A stretch of DNA of 64,000 nt from assembly GCA_002901265.1 (NCBI GenBank), contig PPHI01000095.1, positions 217,239-281,238 of the forward strand. The letters run 5' to 3'. The notes below the pieces were generated by a model. It was not told the DNA's origin, did not search any database, and saw only the letters and a list, made by a program, of their open reading frames with translations. The DNA comes from Rhodopirellula baltica. Its GTDB lineage: Bacteria > Planctomycetota > Planctomycetia > Pirellulales > Pirellulaceae. This document shows, piece by piece, positions 36,362-50,376 of the stretch (its first letter is position 1; every line of letters begins with the position of its first letter). The position numbers and the translations under genes were made by a program.

Positions 36362-38278
36362 TTAAAACGGCTCGGGTGCGTCAGGTTGTCGATCAGTTGA
36401 CGTCTGAATTTCCAGAAGAGTTCCGGTTGCACGTTTCATGCGGATTGTGCTGAGGACGTAGTCGACTTGTGCATTGGCCAACGCGACCTCCTCGTTCAGC
36501 AATCGGTCCTGAGCGTCAAGCAAATCATCCAGCATGGCGTTGGCCGAGTAGCCTTCACCGGGGAGCTCACGCCACCGATTCGAGACCAGATCGACGTACT
36601 GTGCGGACGATTGCATCGCCATATACCGGGCAGTCAACTCGCGATAACTCGTATCGACTTCACGAACCGCACTGGCGACCTCTGTTTCCAGTTTGGCGAT
36701 TGTTTCATTCAGGCGACTGCTCAGCTGTCGAATCTGTGCTTGTCGGCGGCGAACATCAGCGCAGGCGGCACGGCGGCCGACCGGGACTTCAAAATTCAGA
36801 CCTGCGGCGTAGCTGGGTTCACCACGACTGAACTGATCCAACCATGAACCACTCACGTCATAGCGACCGCGCAAACCGCTCATGTACGTTTCCAGAACCA
36901 AATCCAAGGCCGGTAGCAATTCGTTGCGAGCGATATTCAGTCGCACACGGGCGCTGTCCAGTTCGTAACCGAGTTCGACAATTTCGTTGCGGCTTTGCAG
37001 CGCGGTCACGATTGCGTCTTCCATTCGAACAGGCAACAGGTCATGTGAAGGAGGCACAATCGGGATGATTTCGATGGTTCGGTCGGAAGTTAGCAACGGC
37101 GAATTGACCAGCATTCGCAATTGATCTTCCGCGTTTCGAATCGACGTCGCGGCACGCGATAGTTCAGCACTGCGCGACGCGATCGCCGATTCCGCACGTT
37201 TGATTTGACTGAGCATCGAATCCAATCCACGCCGTTCAACCAGCCACTTGTGAATTGAACTGGCTTGTTGCAAGTGACGGATTCGCAGCAACATCGACAC
37301 TCGTTGGTAATACAGATTCCACATCGCTTCCTGGATCGCGAGCAGATGATTCTGTATTCCGACGGTGGTTTGTTGTTGGCTGATGTTGGTGTCGAGGTTG
37401 GCCAGCACAATCAAGCTGCGATTGATTGCGGTCCCCGATCCCTTCATCAGGGGTTGATTGAAACTCAGCGTTAGACGCGAATTGCCTTGCTGTTGAGGGG
37501 TAAAGAATTGCGAATTGCTGTCCAACAGTCCGAACCGCTGGCCGACTTCGAACTGACCGCCAGCTTGTGTTTTTCGACGCAAACCGCCATTGACTCGGAA
37601 GTCTTCTTCACGGAGTCGTGGCACGCCCGATCCCGCGTCGAGCGTGCTGCCGGTGGGAACGCTGGTGCGGACAAACTTGCTTTCGACAAACGAAGTGGGA
37701 TCGAATTCGGCAGCAGCACGCGTGATCCCCGTATTCGCAATCGTCACGTCTTCACGCAGTGCCGCGATGCGGAAGCTGTGCCGGAGCGCTTCTAAAATCA
37801 ACGTGTCGCCATCGACCTGGACCGTGTTCTCTGACAAATGCAACGGAATCGTCGCGATCCCTTGCCACCAAGGCTGGTAATCTGCTGGCAGTCCCAGAGT
37901 TTGCTGGGGGTGCTGGAAATAGCTTCTGACGGCGTCCGTGTCGACGTTCAGCGAAGACGTGGGGGCCAGCGAATTGACAGCCGCGGGATTGGTTGTTGGC
38001 GGTTGTGTCTGAGTGCTGGGCTGTGTACGAGTGCTGGGCAAGCGTTTTGGCGGCGAAGCCCCGTTCGGTTCTGGCGGCAACGCTAAGGTATCGTCCTGCT
38101 GAACGAGCGTCGAAAATTCACTCTTCCTAGTCGTGTCTGGTGAAGCGGGGCCATCAGAGACAAGTTCCGCCTCGAAGACCCAAGAGGGCGGCCGGGAGTG
38201 TGTTTGCGCATGCCCGATCGATACAGGTGACACGAAGGCCACAAGCGTCAAAATCGTGATAGTAGACCGGGCAAACAC
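36362..38278 (-). CDS. TolC family outer membrane protein
   Basis: 638 residues from a GTG at 38278, chosen because AGGGAAGG stands about 9 bases upstream and the product then begins with a proper signal peptide (FARSTITILTLVAFVSPVSIGHAQ). A TTG at 38464 would extend it without a signal. A Pro/Thr/Gln-rich stretch is followed by the two TolC repeats with long helices (FRIAALREDVTIANTGITRAAAEFDP, LTLSFNQPLMKGSG, LGYELDSARVRLNIARNELLPALDL, GEGYSANAMLDDLLDAQDRLLNEEVALANAQVDYVLS). It should form the outer-membrane channel for the adaptors encoded downstream. Confidence 0.9.
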   Translation of the reverse strand: MFARSTITILTLVAFVSPVSIGHAQTHSRPPSWVFEAELVSDGPASPDTTRKSEFSTLVQQDDTLALPPEPNGASPPKRLPSTRTQPSTQTQPPTTNPAAVNSLAPTSSLNVDTDAVRSYFQHPQQTLGLPADYQPWWQGIATIPLHLSENTVQVDGDTLILEALRHSFRIAALREDVTIANTGITRAAAEFDPTSFVESKFVRTSVPTGSTLDAGSGVPRLREEDFRVNGGLRRKTQAGGQFEVGQRFGLLDSNSQFFTPQQQGNSRLTLSFNQPLMKGSGTAINRSLIVLANLDTNISQQQTTVGIQNHLLAIQEAMWNLYYQRVSMLLRIRHLQQASSIHKWLVERRGLDSMLSQIKRAESAIASRSAELSRAATSIRNAEDQLRMLVNSPLLTSDRTIEIIPIVPPSHDLLPVRMEDAIVTALQSRNEIVELGYELDSARVRLNIARNELLPALDLVLETYMSGLRGRYDVSGSWLDQFSRGEPSYAAGLNFEVPVGRRAACADVRRRQAQIRQLSSRLNETIAKLETEVASAVREVDTSYRELTARYMAMQSSAQYVDLVSNRWRELPGEGYSANAMLDDLLDAQDRLLNEEVALANAQVDYVLSTIRMKRATGTLLEIQTSTDRQPDAPEPF

Positions 38279-38578
38279 GTCGCGAATCCTTCCCTGGAAA
38301 GACGCCTCTTGTTGAGCGGTGGCCGTCGCCAACGCCCTGGAATCATCGGTACACCTCCATGCTTCGCAGGCGGAAAACTCTCCCGTCTCCTGTGGGGATT
38401 CATAATCGGCGATGCAATGTCGTTTGAGTTCGTATGCATTGACCAGTCGTACCAACCTGCTCAACCGGACCGATCGCTTTGCTCCCTACCTTGTGAACGG
38501 CGTCAAAGGCCGAATTCGATTGAAACTGACCTAAGTTTCAGCGATTGCGAATTTTCTTTCCTAATCGAATCGTTCGAA
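38279..38578. promoter_or_regulatory. Divergent 300-bp region between the TolC-like operon and the giant-protein gene
   Basis: Both long open frames can be extended into this stretch from alternative starts (38464 minus, 38309 plus), but the preferred starts leave it non-coding. It should hold both promoters. No clear -35/-10 pair or operator palindrome is visible by eye. Confidence 0.45.
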
Positions 38579-41500
38579 ATGTTCTGGTCCAGAAAACAGT
38601 CCCCAATATTGCACCGCGCGACAACGCTCGATGTTGCCGAACTCAGCCCTCGGCTGTTGTTCAGTGCGACCCCGGTCGCCCCGGCGGTGGTGGACGATCC
38701 AACGGCGGGGATCGAAGTCGTCGTGACCGAACCGACAACGATCGATACATCCGATTCAAACGGAACCAGTGCCGCCCCGGATACCTCGTCGGCGGACTCT
38801 CAAACACAATCGGATGCGGCCGCCGAGAAACAGCGTCTGGAATTGGTCTTTGTCGACGCATCTGTCGACGACTATCAAACGTTACTTGCCGACATCGGAA
38901 CGTCAGACGCCACGACCGAATTGCAAATCTATTTGCTCGATCCGTCACGAGATGGTGTCGAACAGATCAGCGAGATTTTGGAAGGCTATCAAGACGTCGA
39001 TGCGGTTCACCTGCTCTCGCACGGCAACGATGGCAAGTTGATCCTAGGCGACAGTGTCCTCGACCAATACAGTCTCGATGGCTATGCGGGACAACTGGCC
39101 AGTTGGCGTTCGGCACTTTCAGAACAAGCTGACCTATTGATCTATGGCTGTGAACTAGCTGAAACGGAATCGGGCAGAACGATGCTCGAAGCGATCGCGG
39201 AATTGACCGGCGCGGACTTGGCGGCATCCACTGACGATACCGGCGCGGCATCACTTGGTGGCGACTGGGACCTGGAATACGTCATCGGGCAAACGGAAAC
39301 ACACGGACTTTCAACTCGCTTCGCGAACGCATCGTGGGCGGGGTTGTTGGCGACACCGGAGATCGATTCCACCGGCGAACTTCGTGTCTATAGCAGCTCA
39401 GGACAAGACCAAGAGCTACAAACGCCCCATCAATCGGTCGCCGTCGATGGCTATGGAAATTCCGTTGTCGTATGGGTCGACAAGAACCCGTCGAATAACG
39501 GATCGGACATTTTCTTTCAACGCTTTGATGCCGACGGGAATTTTCTCGGCGCTCGCACTCGCATCAGTGCGAACGATGTCGGGGACCAAAGTGATCCCGT
39601 GGTAACGATGGATACATCGGGCCGATTCGCGATCGCATGGGTTTCAGCGGATAGCGATGGCACAGGTATCTTTGTGCGTCGGTTCGATGCATCTGGCAAT
39701 GCAACCGACATCAACGATATCAAGGTCAATACCTTTCAGGAATCTGGGAATCAACATGGCGTAAGCATCGCGAGCAATGACAACAACCAGATCGTAATCG
39801 CCTGGGAAAGCGATGGGCCGAGTGAAGGGATCTATGCACGGACGTTCGACTTTACGTCCACACCAACTCTTGATCAGATCGCAACTTCCTTGGTCACAAT
39901 CGACAGCGATGCAGATGCGACCAATGTGGCTGTCGATATCAATCAGGCCGGACGCTATGCCGTCGTGTGGAATGATTCAAGTGACATGTGGGGAACTCGC
40001 TATGACTTCGGTTCGATGTCGGCCGTTGAAGCGAAGCGAAATCTTGATGCTGGTTTAGGGGTACGTCACCAAGCAGTCGTTAGCATGTTGTCGAACAACG
40101 ACTATGTGATTGCTTATCGGTCAGAAGCCCTGCTTTCGCAAGGCGTTTGGCTTCGGGTCATCCCCGATTCGGGAGCACTGCCGACGCCCGTTCAAGTGAC
40201 ATCCAATAGCAATGCGGAATTGCCGTCGATCAGTTCCGATGCGAGCAACCGCATTGTCGTGGCGTATCAAAGGCCCGATGGAGACGGAACCGGTATCTAC
40301 TTCCAAGCATTTAGTTCATCGGGATCAAAGATCGGTACCGAGCAATCTGTCAGCATTTCGACAACCGGTGATCAAGAAAATGCTTCGGTAGCAATCCATG
40401 ATGTCAACAATGTCGTGGTCGTATGGAGCGGCGAAGGTGATCAAACATCGAATAGTGATTCTCAAGGCGTCTTCCTCCGCCAATTCGGGAACCTCAATCA
40501 TGATCCGACCGCTGATTTGAGTGCCGGTGCACCCTATACGATTGCCGAAGGCGACAGTTTGACCGTCAACGGGTCGAACTCGACAGATTCCGATGGGGAC
40601 ACGCTGACCTATGCGTGGGACTTGGACAACGACGGAGTCTTTGGCGAAACGGGTGAGCCAACCACAGCGATCGCGACGATTTCTTGGGCGACCCTGCAAA
40701 GCTTTGGAATCGATGACGACGGAACCTACACCATTGGTCTTCAAGTTGATGACGGAAAGGGCGGCGTCGCGACGCAAACGGCAACCGTAACGGTTAATAA
40801 TACCGCTCCGGTCGTGACCGCCACTGGAGCGTCGAGTGTGTTGCAAGGCAATGCCTACACACTCAATCTTTCTGCCGTCGATCCCGGTGACGATACCGTC
40901 AGCAGTTGGCGTGTCGATTGGGGCGACGGAACAATTACGGTTTACTCGGGAGCGTCAACGACAGTGACGCACACCTATGCGGTCGAAGGACTGACGCACA
41001 ACATTTTGGTCAGCGCAACAGACGAAGACGGGTTGTGGTACCAAGGCGACGTGTTTGTCGGTGGCGAAGCATCCAATCCGATCACGCGGTACGACGCCTT
41101 GACGGGGACATTCGAAACATCGTTCGGCGGAATGGTCTCGCTTGATCGCGCGACCGATATGGTGATCGGCAAAGATGGATTGCTGTATGTCAGTGGCTGG
41201 GGCTCGGATAACGTTCAGCGTTTTAATCCAAACACCGGCGGCTGGGTCGACGAATTCGTCGCCTCCGGAAGCGGCGGACTGAATAACTCGGCGGGCTTGG
41301 CGTTTGGGCGTGACGGTAATCTTTATGTCGCCGACTATGATAACGACAGCGTGCTGCGATTCGACGCCAGCACCGGCAACTTCATCGATGTGTTTGTCGC
41401 CTCCGGCGCAGGTGGTCTCGATGGTGCCACTGACATTTGGTTCGGTAGCGATGGGAACCTTTATGTCGTCGGCAACAAGTCTGACAACATCTTGCGATTT

Positions 41501-44049
41501 GACGGATTGACCGGCGCCTACATCGATGAATTCGTCAGTGCCGGTTCCGGGGGCCTCGATAAACCTATCTCTGCCACGATCGGCGGCGATGGTCGGTTGT
41601 ATGTCAGTTCCAACAACAATGACGAAGTGCTGCGGTTTGATGCGACAACGGGTGCGTTTGTCGATACCTTCGTCACTTCGGGCAGTGGAGGTCTGAATAA
41701 GCCGTGGATGTTGACGTTCGGACCTGACGGAAACCTTTACGTTACCAGCCAAGATTCCGATTCGGTGCTCCGCTATGACGCCACAGGGAGTTTTCTCGAT
41801 TCCTTTTCCAGCGGAATGAACAATCCACGGTCGATCGTTTTTAGCCCTGTCGCACAGGTCACGGTGATTTCGTCGAATACCGCTCCGACAGCAACCAACA
41901 CCACCCAGACGATCAACTACAACGAAGACGACTCAACCGTCGCGATCGGAGATATTGTTGTTTCAGATGCCGATGCCGGGGACCAAATCACCGCGAAGCT
42001 AACCATTAACTTGCCGGCGACCGGTTCACTCACGACGGGCACTTACGGATCTACGTCGAGCACCTACGATTCTTCGACAGGTGTTTGGCAAATCACCGGG
42101 TCGGTTGCCGAAGTCAATGCGGCATTGGCTGATGTTTCGTTTTCACCGACCGCCGACAACGATCAAGACTCACAGATCACCGTTCATATCGAGGACAGTA
42201 CGGCTGACGGACCGGCAGACGGATTGATCCAATTGAACGTCACCGCGATCAACGACGCACCAGAATTAGATCTTGATGCCGATGATTCCAGCACCGCAAC
42301 CGGCGGCGATTACCTGACAAGTTTTCTAGAAGCTGGCGGATCGGTTTTAATTACTGATGCAAGTGATGCGTTGGTCAGTGATGTTGACAATTCGACTTTG
42401 TCTTCGATCACGGTCACGATCACCAACCCGAGCGACGGTGCTCTGGAAACACTCGCAGCCGACACGACTGGTACGTCGATTTCTGCGAATTATGCGGCCG
42501 GAGTGCTGACACTCTCGGGGACCGATTCGGTGGCGAACTACCAACAGGTCTTACGAACGGTTCGCTACAACAACACTTCCAGTACACCGACCACCACCAA
42601 TCGCTTGGTAACCTTTGTTGCCAATGATGGGACAGCTGACTCCGGCGCTGTTACCTCGACCATCCAGATCGGCGCCGTGAATGATGCGCCCGCGATTACC
42701 GTTCCCGGTGCACAAACGGCGAACGAAGACACGGTGCTAAACATCACTGGAATTTCGGTTTCCGATGCAGACCTCGGCTCTGGAATTATCGAAGTCACGT
42801 TTTCGGTGTCCAACGGAAAACTCCGGATCAATCCCTTGGTGGCATCCGGCGTGACCGCGACCGAAGTGTCAGGAAACAATTCGTCGACGGTCGTCGTCCG
42901 GTCGACGCTCAGCCAGTTGAACACGACGCTGTCTTCGACCGGAATCAACTATGTCGGTGCCTCAAACTACAACGGCAGTGATTTGCTGCAAATCACAGCG
43001 GATGATTCCGTTTCGACGACGACCGAAAACGTTGCCATCAACGTTCAGCCTGTCAACGATCCGCCGGTCGCCGTCAATGATCGTTTCCAAACGACGCAGA
43101 ACTCTGTATTGACTGTCAATGGAAATGGGGTGCTGCAAAACGACTTCGATCTGGAAGGCAATTCGCTATCGGTTGTCCTAATCGACGGCCCCGCGTCAGG
43201 GTCACTGCAATTCAACTCCAACGGCAGTTTTACCTATCAGCCATCGAACACCACCAGCGGCTTGATCACGTTCACTTATGCCGCGTTCGATGGGACGAGC
43301 CAAAGTTCTCCAGCGACCGTGCAAATCTTTGTCTCGCTGCCGATCTTGCCACCGACGCTTCCGTCCGCTGACGCAGCCGTCGTGGGAGCTGAGCCGCCGT
43401 CAAGCGATACCGCTCTAGAACCTCCACAGGATTCCAGCGCGGACCAACCCGCACCGATCACGCTCGTCACCACACCCGCGGTGACGACTGGCACACCGAC
43501 GACGAATAGCACACCACAGATTGTCGAATCCAAGGATGACGGATCATCGAACGACTTGTCGAGCGAAACGGTTTTAGTGTCGAGCGATGATGCCGGCGAA
43601 GTCGACGAGTATTCCGGCGCCGATCATGGCGGCGACTATGTCGCGCGTCGACGTCTGGCGATCCGCAACAGTTCGATTTCGATGGCCGCATCGGCCTGGG
43701 GCGAATTCGATAGCAAGATCGTTTGGGACGACTTGGATAAGGTGCAACAACAAATCAATCAGCCAACCGATGCCACCTTCGTGATGGCCGGTTCCTTTGC
43801 CGGATTCAGTAGCGCCCTGTCGGTCGGTTATGTCGTCTGGACCGTTCGCGGCGGATTGTTGGCGACAAGCTTGCTGGCCCATCTGCCGGCATGGAGCTTC
43901 GTCGACCCGCTGTTGGTGCTCAGCGACTTGGAAGGGCAAGAGGACGAGTCCGACGACGATTCGCTCGAAAATATCATCGATAAAAAACAGGCCGAACGCG
44001 ATGCCGAACAAGGCAGCGATGAATCGGCAGAGGCGGGGGGAGTACACGA

Positions 44050-44053
<4 letters not shown>
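38579..44053 (+). CDS. Giant DUF4347 / beta-propeller / cadherin-like envelope protein with C-terminal membrane hairpin
   Basis: 1824 residues from the ATG at 38579. Near the N-terminus LSPRLLFSATP (22-32) is a variant of the LEPR-XLL motif of very large planctomycete and proteobacterial surface proteins; there is no ordinary signal peptide. Residues about 86-260 are a DUF4347 domain with LLSHGNDG (His148) and IYGCELA (Cys191). Next come a propeller-like block of 50-residue repeats (ISANDVGDQSDPVVTMD type), PKD-like and Ig-like domains, a second block of about six 45-residue propeller repeats (41100-41860), then cadherin-like/tandem-95-type domains (VNDAPAITV, VNDPPVAVNDRF). The C-terminus has two hydrophobic helices (TFVMAGSFAGFSSALSVGYV, LLATSLLAHLPAW) and a long acidic tail. 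The stop overlaps the kinase start. Confidence 0.88.
41100..41870 (+). repeat. Tandem degenerate repeats coding propeller blades in the giant protein
   Basis: About six units of some 135-140 bases each code blades of the form GSGGLxxPxxxxFGxDGNLYVxxxxxDxVLRFDxxTGxF. The repeated block is diverged at DNA level but clear at protein level, so it is old and not a recent expansion. Confidence 0.8.
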
Positions 44054-47034
<2,981 letters not shown>

Positions 47035-47200
47035 TTCATTTCGTCCGAGCTCGTGCCGCTGAAGTCTTTCGGTACGGGCGGGACTGTCGAAATCCAGTGG
47101 ACGTGTATACTTGTGGAAGTGGGATGACCCGCCATTTGTACTCGATGCACCGCCGTTTCGTTTTCGGACTCGGTGCCATCTTCTCTACGAGCGTAAGGCA

Positions 47201-47458
47201 ATGCGAAAAGATTTGGACGAAGCGTTAAGGCAGCTTCATTCGACTTTGGAATCGATTCAGGACCTCGAACCGGACGAGGCCGCACGATTGCGTCAGGCGG
47301 TCGATGAGATCGCGTCGACGTTGGATGAAAATGATGTCGATTCTGGATCGCTCGCCCGTTCGATGCAGGAGCAAACGGCTTCGTTTCAGGAGTCGCACCC
47401 GCAACTGACGATGACTGTCGGTCGGATCGCAGACATCTTGTCCCAAATGGGAATCTGA
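47201..47458 (+). CDS. DUF4404 family small protein
   Basis: 85 residues from the ATG at 47201, with AAGG 6 bases upstream; a longer in-frame reading begins at 47111 but adds an unconvincing leader. It is all helical: LDEALRQLHSTLESIQDLEPDEAARLRQAVDEIASTLDE, then SLARSMQEQTASFQESHPQLTMTVGRIADILSQMGI. This matches DUF4404, a family of small proteins of unknown function. It is probably cytoplasmic; no partner is suggested by the context. Confidence 0.8.
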   Translation: MRKDLDEALRQLHSTLESIQDLEPDEAARLRQAVDEIASTLDENDVDSGSLARSMQEQTASFQESHPQLTMTVGRIADILSQMGI

Positions 47459-47493
47459 TCAGAAGCCGTTCCGTTTGATACAGACAAACAAAA

Positions 47494-47524
47494 AACGCCC
47501 GGCCGAGTGAATCAGCCGGGCGTT
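47494..47524 (-). terminator. Rho-independent terminator for the TIGR03000 gene
   Basis: AACGCCCGGC (47494-47503) and GCCGGGCGTT (47515-47524) form a perfect 10-bp GC-rich stem. Read on the minus strand, the stem is followed by a U-rich run (complement of ACAAACAAAAA at 47484-47494). It therefore ends transcription of the gene at 47576-48793 and may also stop transcripts from the DUF4404 gene. Confidence 0.85.
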
Positions 47525-47575
47525 CGTTATTGGTTGCCAATCGCTGGACGCAATTAACTCTGTCGCTGGACGCGA

Positions 47576-48793
47576 TTAACGCTGTGCGACGTTGTTCTCG
47601 TCAAACTCGAAGTTCAGCTCGTTGGTCGTGCCGGCTTCGACATCGATCGTTTTCGAGCGGCTGATTTCTTGCCCAGCAACGTTCATCGTCACTCGAACGG
47701 TGTAGCCTGTCCAACGCTGTCCTGCTTCCAGCTGTGTGGTGCGGAACGTGCGAACGCTGCCCTTGCCGTTGGTGTCGTTTCCGGCCAAGTTGACAACCGC
47801 GTCAGCGGGAACGTGCAACTTCACAACCGTGACCAGTGGCTCGCTCGCAGGGGCGGTCGAAGCACTCATTTCTTCAGCCGGTTGGGCATCCACGGTCTGA
47901 GTTGCCGCGGGAGCTTCGAAAACCATTTGCTCGTTGTCACCAGGACGCAGTTTGACCTCACGGGTTTCGGTCTTGGATTCGCCTTCATGGTCGTAAGTGA
48001 CCTTGACCACGTAGGTGTAAAGGTAACCTTCTTTCAGACCGCGAGACATGAATTTGCGGACGGAACCTTCGCTGGTGGTTTCATGTCCGTTGACCAGGAC
48101 GGTAGCCGAATCCGAGGGAACGGCGACGACCAACAAAGCGGCGTCATCGTCCAAGGCTGGCTTTTCCGCCGTGTAGGTGTCTTCGCTCGACGCTTCTGGG
48201 CTCTCCACTTCAGAAGCGGATTGCACAACACTTTTGCCCGGAGTGGCGTATTTGCGGTAAGAGGTTTCGATCGACGAGGATTCGTATCCGTCGGTCGAAC
48301 CGTAGTAGCTCATCGGGACGCTGTGCGAACCGGCCGAAACCTGATGGACGCCACCGCTGCTGCCACCGGAGCTTCCGCCGCTGCTCGCTTGCGGGATGTA
48401 TTGAATCGCAACACCACCGCTGCTGCCGCCCGACGAACCGCCGCTGCTGCCACCGGAGGATGCTCCGTAGTACGCGTGGCGTGCCGCGTGACGTTCGTGG
48501 ATACGTGCTGCCAAGCGACGAAGGGGACCGACACGACCGACCGAAACGCCGCCACTGCTAGCGTATCCAGCGGTGTAACCGCCAGAAGAGCCGTAGCCGC
48601 CGGACGAACCATATCCGCCGGAAGATCCATAGCCACCCGAGGAACCGAAGCTCACCCAACCACCACTGCTGCCGCCAGAGCTAGCGTAGCCGCCGGAGGA
48701 ACCGCCTGACGAGCCTTGGGCATTCGCCAATTCAGTGAAGCCTGTCGCGGCGACCAACATCGCGAAACAGACCGAAAAACGAAAACGCGTCAT
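47576..48793 (-). CDS. Secreted Ser/Gly-repeat protein with two TIGR03000 domains
   Basis: 405 residues; GGAGGG lies 12 bases before the ATG. A signal peptide (FRFSVCFAMLVAATGFTELANAQ) is followed by blocks of SSGGSSGG and GYGSSG repeats up to about residue 155. Two TIGR03000 domains follow (about 213-292: LLVVAVPSDSATVLVNGHET, LKEGYLYTYVVKVTY; about 325-402: VVKLHVPADAVVNLAGNDT, YTVRVTM). TIGR03000 is a planctomycete-associated domain of unknown function, apparently cell-surface or periplasmic. The gene is monocistronic with its own terminator. Confidence 0.9.
   Translation of the reverse strand: MTRFRFSVCFAMLVAATGFTELANAQGSSGGSSGGYASSGGSSGGWVSFGSSGGYGSSGGYGSSGGYGSSGGYTAGYASSGGVSVGRVGPLRRLAARIHERHAARHAYYGASSGGSSGGSSGGSSGGVAIQYIPQASSGGSSGGSSGGVHQVSAGSHSVPMSYYGSTDGYESSSIETSYRKYATPGKSVVQSASEVESPEASSEDTYTAEKPALDDDAALLVVAVPSDSATVLVNGHETTSEGSVRKFMSRGLKEGYLYTYVVKVTYDHEGESKTETREVKLRPGDNEQMVFEAPAATQTVDAQPAEEMSASTAPASEPLVTVVKLHVPADAVVNLAGNDTNGKGSVRTFRTTQLEAGQRWTGYTVRVTMNVAGQEISRSKTIDVEAGTTNELNFEFDENNVAQR
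48340..48740 (-). repeat. Low-complexity Ser/Gly-coding repeats
   Basis: Several short runs coding SSGG and GYGSSG are spread over this segment of the gene (for example 48354-48390, 48412-48465, 48580-48710). Codon choice varies between units (AGC, TCT, TCC; GGC, GGT, GGA), so the repeats are kept at protein level. Confidence 0.8.
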
Positions 48794-49291
48794 TGTTGTA
48801 TATTCCCTCCGATCCTACTGGTTGGTGATGCCGCACAATTCGGCTCCGATGCATCAGTAAGATAGCGGTCCCACCAAGCCGATCAAGCAGAACGGGCAAA
48901 ATTTAGAGTTTGCGTAGACTTTAGGGGGCATGGGAAGCCTCGCAATCTGCGAGGACTTGCAGAACTGCGAAAAGGCTGTCGTTATCGAACAAAAAACTGT
49001 GGCAAAAACGGGAAAAAACGACGCCACATTTGACACGCGCACTCAGATTGATTGCTCCGGTCGGATCGGATCTCGCGACCACAATTGATTTCGCGCTGAA
49101 GGTCGCTGCTGTACGTTTGCGTTCACCCCTTCTTTAAATGCGACGCGTTATTCCCCACAATCACGCCTTCGCGCCAAGCCTCGGAAAGCGTTGTTGTTTG
49201 TCGTCAATAAAAGACGAAGACCATGCTGGCTGATGTCAAAACGCCATCCGCATCGTTCCCCTTTCAATTGTTACGTACCAAAGTTCATCTC
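48794..49291. other. Divergent intergenic region of about 430-500 bp
   Basis: It lies between the TIGR03000 gene (-) and trpS (+). If trpS starts at 49223, the gap is 429 bp. No ORF with protein-like composition was found and no T-box or attenuator hairpin was recognised. It contains A-rich runs near 48985-49020. Confidence 0.4.
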
Positions 49292-50272
49292 ATGGGCGAG
49301 TCCAAATCGAAACGTGTTCTCTCCGGCATCCAACCAACCGGGCGGCCTCACTGGGGAAACTACTTTGGCGCGATTCGGCAATACATCGATTTGCAGGAAG
49401 AGAACGACGGCTTTTACTTCATCGCCGACTTGCACGCATTGACCACCGTCCGCGACGCGGACCAACTGCGTGACAATGTGATCAACGTCGCGTTGGACCT
49501 GTTGGCACTGGGGTTGGATCCCGATCAAGCGACCTTGTTTGTTCAGTCTGATGTTCCCGAAGTCAGCGAGCTGTGCTGGATCCTGCTCAGCGGGACGCCG
49601 ATGGGGTTGCTGCAGCGCTGCGTTGCGTACAAGGAAAAGGTCGAAAAGGGGATCGCGGCGGATGCGGGCCTGTTCACCTACCCGGTCCTGCAAGCCGCCG
49701 ACATCTTGGCTTACGACAGCGAACTCGTCCCTGTCGGTGCCGACCAAGTGCAGCACATCGAAGTTTGCCGCGACATCGCCGGTCGATTCAATCACCAGTT
49801 CGGCGAGACGTTCGTTATGCCCAACGCCAACGTGCTGGACGATAGCGCGAAGGTGCCCGGCACCGATGGCGAAAAGATGAGCAAGAGCTACGACAACACT
49901 TTGCCGTTGTTTGGCGAAGTCAAAAAGATTCGTAAGCAGATCATGCGGATCACCACCGACAGCCGAGCGATGGAAGATCCCAAAGAGCCCGAGGGCGATC
50001 ACCTTTACCAGCTCTTTTCGCTGTTCGCCGATCAGACTCAGCGCGACGAAATGGCCGCGATGTATCGACGTGGCGGGTTCGGTTATGGCGAAGTCAAAAA
50101 GGCGATCGCCGAAGCCAGCGAAGCGTACTTTGACGAAGCCCGTCAACGCCGAGCGGATTTGGAGCAAAACCTTGACTATGTCCGGGAAGTATTGGTCAAA
50201 GGTGCCGAGCGGGCACGGTCAGTTGCCGCCGAGGTGTTGCTGCGCACGCAGAAGGCGGCTGGGTTAAAATAG
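49292..50272 (+). CDS. trpS: Tryptophanyl-tRNA synthetase
   Basis: 326 residues from the ATG at 49292, chosen because family members start close to [10 protein letters not shown]; an ATG at 49223 would add 23 residues. The HIGH-type signature appears as [14 protein letters not shown] and the KMSKS loop as [12 protein letters not shown]. Further conserved blocks are [38 protein letters not shown]. It charges tRNA-Trp. The downstream hairpin at 50348-50365 may terminate transcription, although acpS begins right after. Confidence 0.94.
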   Translation: MGESKSKRVLSGIQPTGRPHWGNYFGAIRQYIDLQEENDGFYFIADLHALTTVRDADQLRDNVINVALDLLALGLDPDQATLFVQSDVPEVSELCWILLSGTPMGLLQRCVAYKEKVEKGIAADAGLFTYPVLQAADILAYDSELVPVGADQVQHIEVCRDIAGRFNHQFGETFVMPNANVLDDSAKVPGTDGEKMSKSYDNTLPLFGEVKKIRKQIMRITTDSRAMEDPKEPEGDHLYQLFSLFADQTQRDEMAAMYRRGGFGYGEVKKAIAEASEAYFDEARQRRADLEQNLDYVREVLVKGAERARSVAAEVLLRTQKAAGLK

Positions 50273-50347
50273 CGGCTCCCCATCGCGCCCGTCTTCTCGC
50301 CTTACGCGACGAAGCGGTCCCACGCGAACATCTCTGCCGCTTTCCGT

Positions 50348-50365
50348 GGCCGGTCCCCGCCGGCC
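50348..50365 (+). terminator. Weak hairpin after trpS
   Basis: GGCCGG (50348-50353) and CCGGCC (50360-50365) form a 6-bp GC stem followed by TTCATTGATTT. The T tract is poor, so read-through into the acpS gene is likely. Confidence 0.3.
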
Positions 50366-50376
50366 TTCATTGATTT

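Noticed and set aside
48340..48740. CRISPR-like or satellite repeats
   Set aside because: The repeats are in frame, vary in codon use and code SSGG/GYGSSG units; there are no spacers of constant length.
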